Shown here: in pieces, positions 12,700-26,820 of the stretch
How positions within the stretch are numbered: the first letter of the stretch is position 1
Layout: each line of letters begins with the position of its first letter
Assembly: GCA_018292915.2 (NCBI GenBank)
Contig: JACVVK020000338.1
Coordinates: forward strand, 152,501-216,500
Reading direction: 5' to 3'
Origin: Batillaria attramentaria
Lineage: Eukaryota > Mollusca > Gastropoda > Batillariidae
DNA: 64,000 nucleotides
The notes under the pieces: generated by a model
The model's database searches: none
What the model was told of the DNA's origin: nothing
Seen by the model: only the letters and a program-made list of their open reading frames with translations
Made by a program: the position numbers and the translations under genes

Positions 12700-12747
12700 A
12701 TACGCGGTGGAAAAGGACTTTAAACTTCTAAACACCCACCCATCCGC
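12700..12747 (+). mobile_element. SINE family A tail fragment
   Basis: Only the 3' domain is present ('gtggaaaaggactttaaac' then 'cacccaccc'). It lies between a CT run and a GA run. Confidence 0.8.
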
Positions 12748-12756
12748 TCTTCTGAG

Positions 12757-12900
<144 letters not shown>

Positions 12901-13450
12901 CATTTCCGCTCACCCCCTTTAAGGAATAAATATACTGAAAAAAATCGAAAAGCCACACTTTAAACCCACGGTTACTTTATCACATGTGTGTGTGCGGGCG
13001 CGCGCGCGCAAATGCCTAAATCAGTCAACAACAAAAGATGGACTCTATAGTAAGCAGGACGCCCATGTATTTTTACCCCCTCCCCCCCCCCCAAAAAAAA
13101 AGTTTCCCATGTGTCCGACCTTTACGGTAGCAGGTTCCGCATGCCGTGCATTGATTTCAGTCATATCCTGTGTGTGCACGGGTTGCGAGGTAAAATCATT
13201 TCCCTGGACTGATCTCATTTTTCTCCACCTCTGATGAACGGTCATTGTCATTGTTACTGACTCGAGCTATTGTTGCACTGGTCGAGCACAAAACAAATAA
13301 CAGAAACCAGAATAATGTATTGCTGTTTTCGACTCACATTTGGTGACGATCGGAGCCCAGATATCGTCATACTGCAGAGATACATGTGTTTGGGGTGTTT
13401 TTGTTTTCATCATTCTTTTACGTCCACCCAAGGGCGGTGTAGGGAAGTGT

Positions 13451-13458
<8 letters not shown>

Positions 13459-13532
<74 letters not shown>

Positions 13533-15482
13533 TATGTAATAGTAGCTATGTCCTAAACCACCTCGTTGAAGAGCTTTTTACTTTGTGATGAAATGAGAAT
13601 TCACCTTCTCCAGAGGTAGTTTTCACGATTTTTTTTTCTCTTGTTGCATTTTATTCGAGTTATAGCCGATTTGAAGAAATCGGTCATGTAACGTTTTCCG
13701 ACGAAAACTTTGTTGAAATGCCTTCATTTTCTAGAATTTGGAGGCCCCATGGGCTCGCCTTCACGCGGCGGGGCTGATTTCGCCAAGCTTGCCCACCCCT
13801 TTTGCTCTTTCTTCACTCTTATTTCTGCCTCCCTCGGTCCATTCACCTGTCTTTTGTTCTCTTAAAATCTCCTCCCGGGGGAGGTCAGTAAGCGGGTGTC
13901 TGCTGACCCTTGGTCCAGTGAGACATCTGAGGGTCGTTTCTGAAGGCCGACTTCACTGGATTCCCCCCACTTGGTCTTCAGCCTGGCGGGCTTTGTTCGC
14001 AGCGCCCTGCTGGTGCTGCTGAACACCCGTCATGTTGAAGACCTTCACAACGCACCCCTCTCTGGTGCGTTGTTTTCCCAAACCGCCTCACGGCGGGGAG
14101 GTTCCGTGTTGGAGCGGTCTGTTCTCCAACTGCCTCCCAGGCATGTTGTCTTCATTGGCAACTAAGGAATCTTCCTTCCTACCTCTCTGTCTATCCCTCA
14201 CCAGCCCATTCACCTGTATCTTTCTCTTTAAAACCTCCCGAATTTAGCCGCTCTGTCCTTCCTCTCTTCTCTCAGCTGATTTCTAAGTTCGGCCCTTTCA
14301 TCTATATTTCTTCTTTTTAACTCCTCACTCACGTCTGCACTACCAGTGGCTAGGAATAAGTGATGTTGGGCATATGCTGCGAACTGGTTTATTGCGCCTA
14401 GGAGATGATAAGTTGCAATATTTGCTGTATATGCGCTTAGTATTTATCTTTGTCTTACCTAGTTGTAATTGTCATTTGTTTTCTACGCTTTTTTGTAACC
14501 GGGAGTTCGAGAAATTAGCATGAAGGTGCAGCGTCTCCTGCATGTCCTAGGTTTATATTGCCCCGTAGACCAGTTTGCATCCTTTGTCCACCGTTACATT
14601 TTTTTTTTTTTCATGTAGTGCAGGCACACTCAGCCGCGAATTAGTCTTAGTGGCTTGCGCGGCTTTAAGCCCTAAAAACTCACTCACTCACTCACTCACT
14701 CACTCTAGAATTTGGAAGTTCATCCAATTATACTAAATAGGTTCGTAGCACAGCTCTGTAGCTCTGACAGGTTTTGTGTATAAAAAAAATTTCAGCTAGG
14801 GGTGGTTTGCATATAAGGCCAAATATCTATGAAAAGACTCCTTCAAATTACTAATTAACTACTATTAATTAACTACTGCACTATTGTAGCTTTAGTATTA
14901 AGAATAACAGAGCTTTTAGATAAACATATTTTTTCAAGTTTCTGCAAGAATCAACGGTCAAGAGAGTTCCAATTTTGCGATTTCGTAAGTACAATCCAAG
15001 GTATTCAAGTCCGCGTTTCACCAGCCCTCTAGATCTTCCAGATTTTATGTTAAAATTAATTCAGTAAGGGAAGTCACAAAAGCAACAGGGAACTCACAAG
15101 ACATGAACAAGCATCTTCTGCCAGACGAGCAGCGTGAGGCTGACGCCAAATGTTTAGTTCACAGACAAAATCTGCAAATATCGTCACTGCCTCCGACATT
15201 TCACCAGCCCTCTGCATCTTCCAGATTTCATGTAAAAATTAATTCTGTCGGGGGAGTCACCGAACACCAACTAAGACGAACAAACATCTTCCGTCAGACG
15301 ACGTGCGTGAGGCTGACGTCAAATGTTTAGTTCCCGAATTGGCGTCATCTCTCTCTCTCTCTCTCTCTGTATGACGACCTGCGTGAGGCTGACGTCAAAT
15401 GTTTAGTTCACGGTCGGAATTGACGTTTTCTCTCTCGCCTAACTTTAACCCCAGTCACGTGGCTAATCGGTCGAGGTCGTAC
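13459..15482 (+). mobile_element. HINE-like element, copy B, truncated and interrupted
   Basis: The copy starts at the internal GT tract and lacks the palindromic left end. It runs through the body ('cctaaaccacctcg'), is split by a foreign insertion at 13743-14703, then resumes with the tandem core and stops near 'ggctaatcggtcgaggtcg' without the right-end hairpin. It has no SINE at the position occupied in copies A, C and D. Core units carry the same 'ccctct..atcttccag' landmark at about 183-bp spacing. Confidence 0.85.
13743..14703 (+). mobile_element. Retroelement insertion with 13-bp target duplication and (ACTC)n tail
   Basis: This 961-bp insertion splits HINE-like copy B. The sequence TCTAGAATTTGGA occurs at 13730-13742 and again at 14704-14716, and the host element reads continuously if one copy is removed. 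The insertion ends in a T-rich run, a conserved roughly 90-bp 3' domain and an (ACTC)n tail. It looks like a 5'-truncated LINE 3' end or a long SINE. Its 3' domain recurs at 1690-1790 and, degraded, at 50771-50811. No reverse-transcriptase motif lies within it, so the clade is undetermined. Confidence 0.88.
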
Positions 15483-16330
15483 CTCTAGCCCGGCCAGTTC
15501 CTAACTCAGGATTTTGGGCGAAGTGTGATGCGCGTTGGCTACATGATTGAAATTGTGACGGTTACATGCTTTGACCCCATAATATTGGGGGCAAATTGCA
15601 TTTCGAGGCTGGCGAGTGGCGCTATTTCAGCCTAGAGGCCAAAAATCGTTTTCGAACATTGACCTTCGTTTCGAATCTATCACCAAAGACCACGCCCTTT
15701 TCTCTCCATATACGGCACAACACCGTGAATGGGACAACCGATTCAAATGGAAATGGCTGCATGTTTGCAACCCTTCGGAGCTGCATGTTTGTTTTCGGTT
15801 GAAAATGGAGTACTGTATATGCATCGTTGACGTTTGCAAGAAATGTTTGCATCCTCTACAGCGACGTGGTACGTGAGTGTGCCATTGTTGGCTTTATTTA
15901 GCGTAAGCAATAGATAATTAACTTCTTTTCTGTGAAGCGGAGCCGGATTGTTCGGTAAACTGACTGTGTGGCAGTCTGCAGGTTTTGGCACAAATCGACT
16001 TCTGTTACGCGTATCATAGTTGAAAACAGGAAACATACTCGTGTAGATTCAAGTCTACACACATCAGAAGTCCAAATGTGAATAATTGTTTTCGGTGAGT
16101 AGATCCGACGATAGAAGAAATCAGCAGTAGAGCTGAACTTCGGAAGCGTCACCCCTCAGTTGTTTTTTGTGGGTTTTTTTTTTTTTTTTGAATTTTTTTA
16201 TTTTATTTTTTTATAATGTGATTGTTTTCAAGAAGTGGTATCTGTATACATCTAAGGTCTGTAGGAATTTTGATCATGGATTATCGACCATTGTAGTATT
16301 TATAACTGGCGGTTAGTTCAAAAGTCCCAA
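15483..16330. other. Unassigned sequence
   Basis: Several overlapping short frames on both strands occur at 15600-16150. None shows a domain or flanking splice signals that I trust. A T-rich run lies at 16160-16210. Confidence 0.4.
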
Positions 16331-16382
16331 GTAATAGATCTATCAAAATCAACTAAAGATTCACGTGTTTTACCAACTTTAG

Positions 16383-16505
16383 GCTCTCAATCACCCCCAG
16401 AAAGTGAAACCAAAGCAACAACTTGAAGGACTACTGACCAAGATCACTGATGGGGTAGTGTGTTGACACTCATCGGCTGACACTGATCATGAGGACTGAT
16501 CAAAG
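16383..16505 (+). pseudogene. Degenerate duplicate of the exon at 17143-17269
   Basis: The acceptor 'ttaccaactttag|GCTCTCA', the interior 'gtgaaaccaaagc' and the donor 'CAAAG|gtatgg' all mirror the exon about 760 bp downstream. The following intron also matches ('gtgtggaagggtattg' against 'gtgtgggagagtattg'). All frames are closed by stops, so this copy is decayed. The similarity over exon and intron points to a tandem genomic duplication and not a retrocopy. Confidence 0.6.
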
Positions 16506-17142
16506 GTATGGTGTCACTGTCAGGTGTGGAAGGGTATTGCTGTGTGGTGTGTAAACTTGTGTTACTGTTAGCTGTGTGTACATGATGTTGATTCTCTTCC
16601 CATTACTAGTGTTAGTTTTGCCTTAGCACTGGAACTGATCTAATGGTTTATCAGCCAGGGAGCCTAGTGTTTCTCATACTCATAGGTAGTTGATGTTTCT
16701 GCATGGTAGAGTTTAACTTTAAGTTATTTAAAAATTACCGTACATCTGACATGTATACAAGATGAAAAATGCATGCATAGGTTAACATTTATGTGAAACA
16801 CTTTCACTGTCAGTGGTTGTGTGGCTTTCATGATAGGCACTGTTTCATAAACTAAGTGCATAAATCTAGCTCTTCACTTGTGTACCTCCCTTTTCCGAGC
16901 AGATTGCCTGACTTGCATCATACATTAGAAAAAGAACATCTTTTTTATTTCTTGGACTTTTTCTCATTATGGTGTGCTTGTTTCCAAGAACTGGGACCTG
17001 TAAAAAATTCTGTAGCTGCTATAGTATTGTGGAGTTGCTGAACCAATGTTCTGTTCGTGTTAAGTTTAGCTTTTAGTTTTACCATGTGGTGATTCAAATT
17101 TATCCAAAGTAACTGAAACTTCCTGTTTTTTACCAGCTTTAG

Positions 17143-17269
17143 GCTCTCACTGTCTCATTCACACCCAGAACGTGAAACCAAAGCTGACAATGACATTTAC
17201 AAAGTGAGAAATAGAGCTCTGCTGCTGAGCAAGATGATGGAAGGTGTGGTGACTGATGTCTCATGGAAG
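17143..17269 (+). CDS. Possible internal exon of a WW-domain (FNBP4-like) gene
   Basis: The exon is bounded by a strong acceptor (pyrimidine tract, 'cagctttag|G') and a donor 'AAG|gtatgc'. One frame is open throughout (42 codons, entering with two bases supplied upstream) and ends VTDVSWK in phase 0. If joined to the exon at 18177 it reads SWK-GYWNPVTGCCYYIWN. This resembles the W-x3-W-x3-TG-x-YY-x-WN pattern of the first WW domain of formin-binding protein 4. I find no upstream partner exon in the window. It is either part of a decayed gene or a fragment. Confidence 0.4.
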
Positions 17270-18176
17270 GTATGCTTGTCATGTGTGGGAGAGTATTGTG
17301 CAGTGGTACTCTTTGTGTTTTCTGTTACTGGTAGCTTTGTGTACATGTATGTGTTTTCTGCTGAATCTTATGTAACATTCTATTAGTGAGCTTAAACTTT
17401 TTTTCTATGAGGAAAGGCATATAATAATTATGTTTATATAGTCTTCTAAAAACTGCCGTACATCAGACAGACAAGTAGAAAATTACATGAATTGTAAATT
17501 TTGATTGATCAGCAACACTGTTAACAGTCTGCATAAAGTACAGCATGTCACTGGTGTGGCTTCTTGTATACCATGTGTCCCCCTCCCTACCGGTTGTTGG
17601 CTTTTATGCAGAAGCACTGACCCCTCTCCCACCCCTGTCAATTTTTACCCACATGTAACAAAGTGAGTCTTTGTCGTCTGTCCGTCTGTCTGTGGTAAAC
17701 TTTATCATTGATCTTTTTCAGGAAGTATATATTACATAGTAGAAACATCGAATTTAGCAGAGTGATGGCTAGTACACATCACTTGAAATGACCTCCCATG
17801 GAGGTCAGTGTCACAGAATCATGATGAGAATGTTATCAGATGTTTTGTCTGTCAGTTTTTCAGCAACAAAGACACCAGGCAACTCAAACTTAGCACAAAT
17901 TTTATGAAGTTGGTTTAAACAGCTGTAATGTGTACAGTTTGGATGACCTTGGCTTCAGGATGAAGGTCACAGGGTCATGTTGAAATTGTTAGAAATCAAA
18001 CTTTTGGCCAGATCTGCATTGTAAGAATGGCTTCTTTAGTGACCTGTAGCAAAGGTCAAGGTCACACATGACTCAAAAAGGCTTTGCCTAAACTAGTTCT
18101 TCTTTTCTTTTTTATTGTGCAAAAGTGTCACTCCCATTTTGGAAAAGTGTCATCAATTTATATTTTGTGTGTCCAG

Positions 18177-18357
18177 GGTTATTGGAACCCTGTCACTGGC
18201 TGCTGCTATTACATCTGGAACAGCACGTGAACGCCCTTTGGACTACTCACCCATTGAAGCACCCAGGGGAGGACAAGAAAAACAACCAATCTCAAGACAT
18301 GCAATGAAGAGGCTGCCCATAAAATTTGAAGTTTTGAGGCAGAGACAGGGGCCTTAG
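18177..18357 (+). pseudogene. Broken WW-domain exon / terminal exon candidate
   Basis: Following an acceptor ('ttgtgtgtccag|GG'), phase 0 gives GYWNPVTGCCYYIWNST and then TGA at 18228. Skipping two bases there reopens the frame as NALWTTHP, which would complete a WW domain (second W, final P). This suggests a 2-bp frameshift. In another phase the exon stays open to a TAG at 18355-18357, ending KFEVLRQRQGP. The first reading fits a known fold and the second does not, so I favour a decayed WW exon. Confidence 0.4.
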
Positions 18358-19959
18358 GCAATCCCATGTACATGTATATATATAAATACACTATTAGTAG
18401 GCCAGAATGAGAGATTTTCACACCTATTTGCACACCTGGACAGAAATATTCAACTTCAAGCTTGTGGAAACATGGTCTCAGATCATTCCTGTGGAAGTTT
18501 CATGCAAATGAAAAAAATATCAGTTGTGCTGCTCAGAACCATGTCAGTGTCAATGTCAAGAAAAATTAGGGATTCTAGCCCTGCTTGAAGAAATGTCAAT
18601 TTTTGTAATGCAGTGTTGTAGTGCAGGTGGTATATGTAGTATGCAACTAATCATTATCCTACATTCTCATCTTTCAAATCCAAAGTTAGGAGACTATGTT
18701 TTTGTGCTGTTACGTAAACTCACCATTAATCAAAATGACTAACACAAAGTGATTTTCATTCAATTACTAACATCATGTCAAAATTTGCTGCAGATTCAAA
18801 CAAAACTGGTATCACAGCGTCAGGTTTAAACACAGTAACCCATTTTGGTATGACTGAATGAAAAGAAAGCCAGGGAAGCAAGGCAACATGTATACTTAAG
18901 AGGTTTTGTTGAAAACTATAGGGTTAAGTTCTGAGCACTTAACTTAATTTACTACATGTACTAGCCATGTTTATGGCCTTGCAGTTCATGTTTTATTTAT
19001 AAATAAGCTCATAAATGGCACACATGTACATGTAGCAATATTTGTATGGCTGTTCATTTCTGAAATGTGTAATACATGTATGCTGAGCAGTTATTACTCT
19101 TTGCGGATTTCATTAAGCCTTTCCGTGTTCTTGATATTCTAGCATCCATGTATTTCAAAATTTATCATCTTTCATCAGGCACATTGTCTACAATGAACTT
19201 CTTAAAAACATAAGAATTAAGATATGTTTGATTTGCTAGTACATGAAGTGGGCAATGCTGATTATTCTGATGACTGTCCAGAACAGCACTGACTGAAATG
19301 TGTACATTTCCCCCCCCCCCCCCAAAAAAAAAAAAAAAAAAACAACAACTGAAGGAAGTCATTACTTTAATACTTGAGAGAGTAGATAACTGGATAATAA
19401 AAGTTATATGACGTGCTAGAGACATGGTTCTTGTGTCTCTGTTGAATACACTGTAAGAAAAACATCCCAGTAGGATATATGGAAAACAAGCTTATTCCCA
19501 TATTTTCAAATGCACAACATGTAGGAGAGAGTATAACAAAATGACAGATACAAGCAGCATTACAAAGAATGTATTTCTGATTTATCTGTTGCGGTGTGTT
19601 TAGCCATATGATTAATGATGTATTGTGATCTGGCAGTCATTTTTGTTGTGCAGGCAGTAGGAATTGCAGTTCTCTTGCTGCTGTCTATTTCTGTTTGATT
19701 TTAATACCTGCCAGGGCTGTTTTCATGAACACAGTAAATTAACTGAGTCAATTGTGGAAGCATAGCAATTGTAGAAAAAATGTGCATGAATTGACACAAG
19801 TCTTTCACAATAAAGATGGGAAAACTGACTATGTGTACTATGTGTTATGTTTGTTGTGTTCACTAAGTGTTGTAGCGTTTTATTTACTTTTCAGTTTTGC
19901 TTGCAAAATACTCTTCATTATACATAGATCTATTTAATGTAAGAAAAATTATAGATCCA

Positions 19960-19993
<34 letters not shown>

Positions 19994-20000
19994 AGAGTGA
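18358..20000. other. AT-rich sequence with many ACATGTA words, no gene
   Basis: The composition differs from the GC-richer repeat-laden flanks, and 'acatgta'/'tacatg' words recur. It could be 3' flank or untranslated sequence of the decayed locus upstream. AATAAA words near 19394 and 20011 are single weak signals. A C run and an A run lie at 19310-19341. Confidence 0.4.
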
Positions 20001-21075
20001 AAGAGAAGGAAATAAAATGCTCCCACACACACACCTCACACACACACACCAAAGCACTGGGCACATGGTTGTATCAACAACTAGCTGAAAACTGGTGTCA
20101 CTAGATATGCCACAGTCGGGAACAATGTTTGTGATTTTAATGCTCACAGATCACGAAGTTTTTATGGTGTCAATCGTTGCACCACTTAGACTGACACCTG
20201 CACAGTGACAGCATCTCTAATGCCGACACTGAGCCTAGCGTATTCAGTGACACGGTGAACACATTGCTAGATTTGCTGCAACGCCAGCTTTCGCGTCTGC
20301 CCGGCTATACATGGAATGAAAATCTGATCACACAGTCAGTGCATCCACGTAAACACAGCATTCATGTTTGTTTGGGTTTTTTTTCAAAAGTGATGGCACC
20401 TGTGATAGTGAATAAGCATTATCGACATTTGACTGTGTGTACCGCACTACAATCCCGCTACCTGACCACATATATGAAGAATTTTTGTTCTTTTTTGTGT
20501 CGGTTCAAACAAAGAGTTTACATCTAGATTTCTAGCATGACTACAGAATGTGCACCGCGCGTAAGAAGTTCTCGGCTGGCGACGCTAGACCTGGTAGTCT
20601 GAGTCTCATATCGTAGCTGATACATTGCCTCTGGCCTGACTACGTAGATTGTGTCGTCTGCTTCTCTTTTGGTTGTCTCCGGCACTAGTTTAGACACCAC
20701 GTGATGTGTCACGTTACCATGACGCTATCAAACATGGCGCGGAAAATTCGTCGGCTAGCCTCTCAAGTGAAACAAAAGCCCTAGCTGCGATTTATTCACA
20801 GTCAGTTTTACTGTCAGAGTATGCTTGCCGTAAACTGTACGTTATTCTGGACCACTCCAGACTGTTGTTTTGTTTTACAAAGGACAACGTTTTGAGTAGC
20901 CACAAATTTCCCTGTTCCTACCGGTTCTGTAGAGGCATGGACGCCAAGCCAAGATTTATCATTGGCTTGGTGCACGAGTTAGCCTAACTTGAGATTCTGA
21001 ATCCGCTATGGTGATGCGGATCTAGTGTCTTCTATTCGGTAGGTCTTACAGATTTGAAAGAAGGAGAAGAAAAAA
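20001..21075. other. Unassigned sequence
   Basis: Short frames on both strands (for example 20255-20527 plus and 20524-20712 minus) begin at non-ATG codons or lack domains. I do not call a gene. Confidence 0.4.
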
Positions 21076-22664
21076 AACAAGGAGGAACGGCCCCGTCCTA
21101 CAAAGTTGTTTCTCCAAACTTCATTTTATTTTGTCTGTTTTGTTGTTATTGTTGCCGGTTCTCCCCTCTCCAAGTTCTACCAATGACACTAGATCCTCTA
21201 CGACCTCGACCGATTAGCCACGTGACTGGGGGTGGGGCCGGGTGGGGGAAGAAGGGGGGGGGGGAGAGAGAGAGGCAGAGAGAGAGGGTGGGTGGGTGGG
21301 TGTTTAGGAGTTTAACGTCCTTTTCCCCCACATAAGGGTGATATCAAAGACGGGGCAACGAGAAAAAGGCCAGCACAAATATTTGGCCCCAGCGGCCGGG
21401 ATTCGAACTCTCGGCCCAAGCATTGAAAGTCCAACGCTCTACCATTCGGCCACCCTGGCTCCCCTGAGAGAGAGAGAGAGAGAGAGAGAGGTCAGTTCCG
21501 TGAACTAAACATTTGACGTCAGCCTCAGGCAGGTCGTCATACAGAGAGAGAGAGATGACGTCAATTCCGCGAAGTAAACTTTTGACGTCAGCCTCTAGCA
21601 CTGAGATGGTCTGAGGATGCTTGTTCATGTCTTGTGATTTCCCTGTTGGCTTTGTGACTTCTCCGACTGAATTATTTTTCACATGAAATCTGGAAGATCT
21701 AGAGGGCTGATGAAATGTCGGAAGCAGTGACGATACTTGCAGATTTTGTCTGTGAACCAAACATTTGACGTCAGTCTCACGCTGCTCGTCTGACAGATGA
21801 TACTTCTACATATCTTGTGATTTCCTTGTTGCTCTTGTGACTTCCGTGACTGAATTAATTTTGACATAAAATCTGGAAGATCTAGAGAGCTGATGAAACG
21901 TGGACTTAAGTGCCTTGGATTGTACTTACGAAATTGCAAAATTGGAACTTTTTTGACCGGCGCTTCTCGCAGAAACGTGAAAAATTTGTTTATCTAAAAG
22001 CTCTGCTATTCTTAATACTAAAGCTATAATAGTGCAGTAGTTCATGTCATATGTGCAGTTGGCACAAGTGACAAAAATACCGGAATGATGAGTAATTTGA
22101 AGCAGTCGTTTCATAGATATTTGGCCTTATATGCAAACCACCCCTACCTCGGAAATATTTTTCTTACACAAAACCTGTCAGAGCTACAGAGCTGTGCTAC
22201 GAAAACAGTCAGTATAATTGGATGATCTTCCCAATTTCAGAAAATGAAGCCATTTGAACATTTTTTTCGAAAAAATTCGTGACATGACCGATTTTTTCAA
22301 ATCGGCGATAACTGTTCTCAAAATGCGGCAGGCTAAAAATCGTGAAAAATAGCTCTGGAGAATATGACTGCCCATTTTATCTCAAAGTAAAAAGCCGTCC
22401 GGCGAGGTGGTTTAGCAGATAGCCATCATTACATCCGTCCACACACACACACACACACGTCAACTCCCGCCAAAAAGAACGCAGCAGCAAAGTGTGCACG
22501 TAAGGTGTCTATGACGCAGATTTCGTTACGTCACTGTGTGCGTGAAAGTAAGTATTGTGTGGAGAAACGTCACAGTCTTGTTTTGTATCACTGAAACTTG
22601 CTGCTGCGCGTAGCAAAATCTGCCCCGTCTCATAAAGTTGTTTCTCTATAGAGAAACAACTTAA
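21076..22664 (-). mobile_element. HINE-like element, copy C
   Basis: A full-length copy in reverse orientation. The right end with the G/C hairpin is near 21080-21100, the SINE is at 21288-21464, then come the tandem core, body and a CA tract (22441-22458). The palindromic left end is at 22635-22662, with the same 28-bp palindrome as copy A. It carries the embedded SINE at the shared position, so it belongs to the SINE-bearing subfamily with copies A and D. Confidence 0.88.
21288..21464 (-). mobile_element. tRNA-headed SINE, family A, inside copy C
   Basis: On the minus strand it has head 'ggggagccagggtggccga', box B, body and the 'ggacgttaaactcctaaac' tail. It sits in the same position and flanks as the SINEs in copies A and D. 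Confidence 0.9.
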
Positions 22665-22666
22665 AA

Positions 22667-22726
22667 ACGGCAACAATATATAGCACGAAATTAGGAGAAA
22701 CAACTTTATGGGATGGGGCCATTCCT

Positions 22727-22729
<3 letters not shown>
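22667..22729 (+). mobile_element. Solo right end of a HINE-like element
   Basis: The sequence runs from 'cggcaacaat' through 'gagaaacaactttatggga' to 'ccattcctcct', in plus orientation, and directly abuts the left end of reverse copy C. It belongs to the GGATGG...CCATTCC hairpin subtype, as does copy G. Confidence 0.85.
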
Positions 22730-22782
<53 letters not shown>

Positions 22783-23653
22783 TGAATGGGTTGTTTTCAT
22801 TTGTTCTAAAAATAGAAACAATGACGCCATTGTCATGTTCGCCTGCGGGCATTTCCCGGACTTACTAACCCTGGATGCGCCAAAGTCTGATATTTCTGAT
22901 ATTTCAACTGGCCAGTAGGAACGACTGTGCCACTTTGAGATCTGGGCAAGATTTGTTTGCAGCCCTAATTCTCTAATAATATGATATATAAAGACTTTGG
23001 TTCCTACCACAGAGTTATCTTCAGGTCAAAGGCTCCTACTCAATGAAGTGAAGACCATATCTACTGTCTGTTGGTTCCTCTCAGTGCCAGTTCGCTGCTC
23101 GGCTGTTGTAAAATGCAAACGCAAGGTCGGAAAATTTGCTTTAGATAGCAAGACAACCACAATCACTCAGTTTATGGTTGTTATCCAGAGTAAAATCGTC
23201 TTGCAGCGTTGGGGTGTTCACAAATGCACACAGAGTAGTTCAACGGGGCGGTCAATTATAATACATGACGATAGTAAACAAATGACGAAGCTTAGTGCAT
23301 GAAGATCCACCATGCCTTCAAACGGCGACCATAGATCGGCGATGTGAACCCGCTGTCAGTCTCATTGCTCACACAGATACGACTACTATACTTCGGGGTC
23401 TGCCTCAAGACGCCCTTCAGCTGTTTTATGGGAACAAGGCTACAAAAAATGTCATTTCTTCACAATGGCCTTTTCAACAAACTCCAGGCAAGAGCTTGCG
23501 ACCAGTGTACTTGCTCAGCCAGCTGCCTCTTTATGCCGTTATACCGACAGAGAGACAGAGAGAGAGAGAATGTTGTAAACAAAATGTTTACCACTTTTCA
23601 ACTTGCACTCGTGTGCACGCATAAATCCCCCTCTGCCGCCTTCTTAGCACGCG

Positions 23654-23729
<76 letters not shown>

Positions 23730-23984
23730 GTTTGCGTCAGAAGAAGTACGACGTAAAACTTGTGACGCAACTTTTAAACATTGTTACGCGAACGTACATG
23801 GCACGTGAATCTTGATCGAGAAATCAGATTTGTTCCATCTGATCGTCACAAGATTCGTTTGAATAGGAACAGGGAATATTTCACGGAAAGCTGAACCGTC
23901 TTCTCTATGGCGGGACAACAGTGGAGCACGTTATTTGACTGTGACGGATGTTTTAAAACTCCGCATTCGAACAAGTAAACAGGA
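22730..23984. other. Unassigned sequence with microsatellites
   Basis: A GT tract (22730-22779) and a CA tract (23651-23727) are present. No exon is supportable between them. Confidence 0.45.
23651..23727. repeat. (GC)n-(CA)n tract
   Basis: A short alternating CG block followed by about 66 bp of CA. Confidence 0.96.
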
Positions 23985-24084
23985 ATGGAAGGAGCAGGTG
24001 CCTTGAAGGACTTTGAAACGTTGCTCATTCATCAAATCGACAGGGCTAAGACTTTAGACTTCTTGCCGGAACTGGCTCCGATAG
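23985..24084 (+). CDS. Possible first coding exon, product unknown
   Basis: An ATG in good context (ggaATGG) opens a 33-codon frame starting MEGAGALKDFETLLIHQIDR and continuing to LDFLPELAPI. It is closed by a strong donor, ATAG|gtgagt, leaving phase 1. The composition (acidic/amphipathic, Leu-rich) looks protein-like. No downstream exon of matching phase was found before the next gene at 26.8 kb, so the call rests on start and donor only. I do not recognise the family. Confidence 0.35.
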
Positions 24085-26329
<2,245 letters not shown>

Positions 26330-26634
26330 GGCAATTTTTATTATGCATGATGATGGAGATGAGGATGATGGTAAGATGATGCTATGGAGGTCCATGTGGT
26401 TTGGGACTGCGGGACAGGGCCGCATTCCACGCTTCCTGTCATAAATATCCCGGCGTTCACCAGGCCCGGGAACTACGGCACCTGCGGTGCCGGCCGTGTA
26501 ATCATCCACATCATAAGACGTGTCATACGAAGGGAAGCACGCCCAAAGTCGCACCCGTGAAGTGGGTGAATCTCGGCTGTGTGGCAACAGCCTCCCCATT
26601 GGGCCGAAGTGCTAACCACTATACTACGGGGGCC
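26330..26634 (-). mobile_element. tRNA-headed SINE, family C
   Basis: On the minus strand it starts 'cccccgtagtatagtggtta', a box A of Asp/Glu-tRNA type. A box B-like 'gagattcaccc' follows, then a roughly 200-bp body. Only one copy lies in the window, so the 3' boundary (near 26330) is approximate. It lies about 190 bp upstream of the ATG at 26821. Confidence 0.65.
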
Positions 26635-26820
26635 GGTATTCAGCTTCTTAGAAAATTCCTCAAACGTGACCGCAGACGTTATTTTCAAAGTCGTGCAAAC
26701 AAATACCCACACAAGTAAACTATCACGTTTGTAAGTAGATGTTAACCACTGATACACAGCACAGCGAGTTCCATCTTGTAGCTTTGCGTTCAGACGCCGT
26801 GATTCCATGAATAACCTGAA

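Noticed and set aside
15596..16152. Overlapping frames on both strands
   Set aside because: Several equally open frames overlap and none has a domain or splice borders.
20524..20712. Minus-strand 62-codon frame
   Set aside because: It starts at GTG, has no splice support and no domain.
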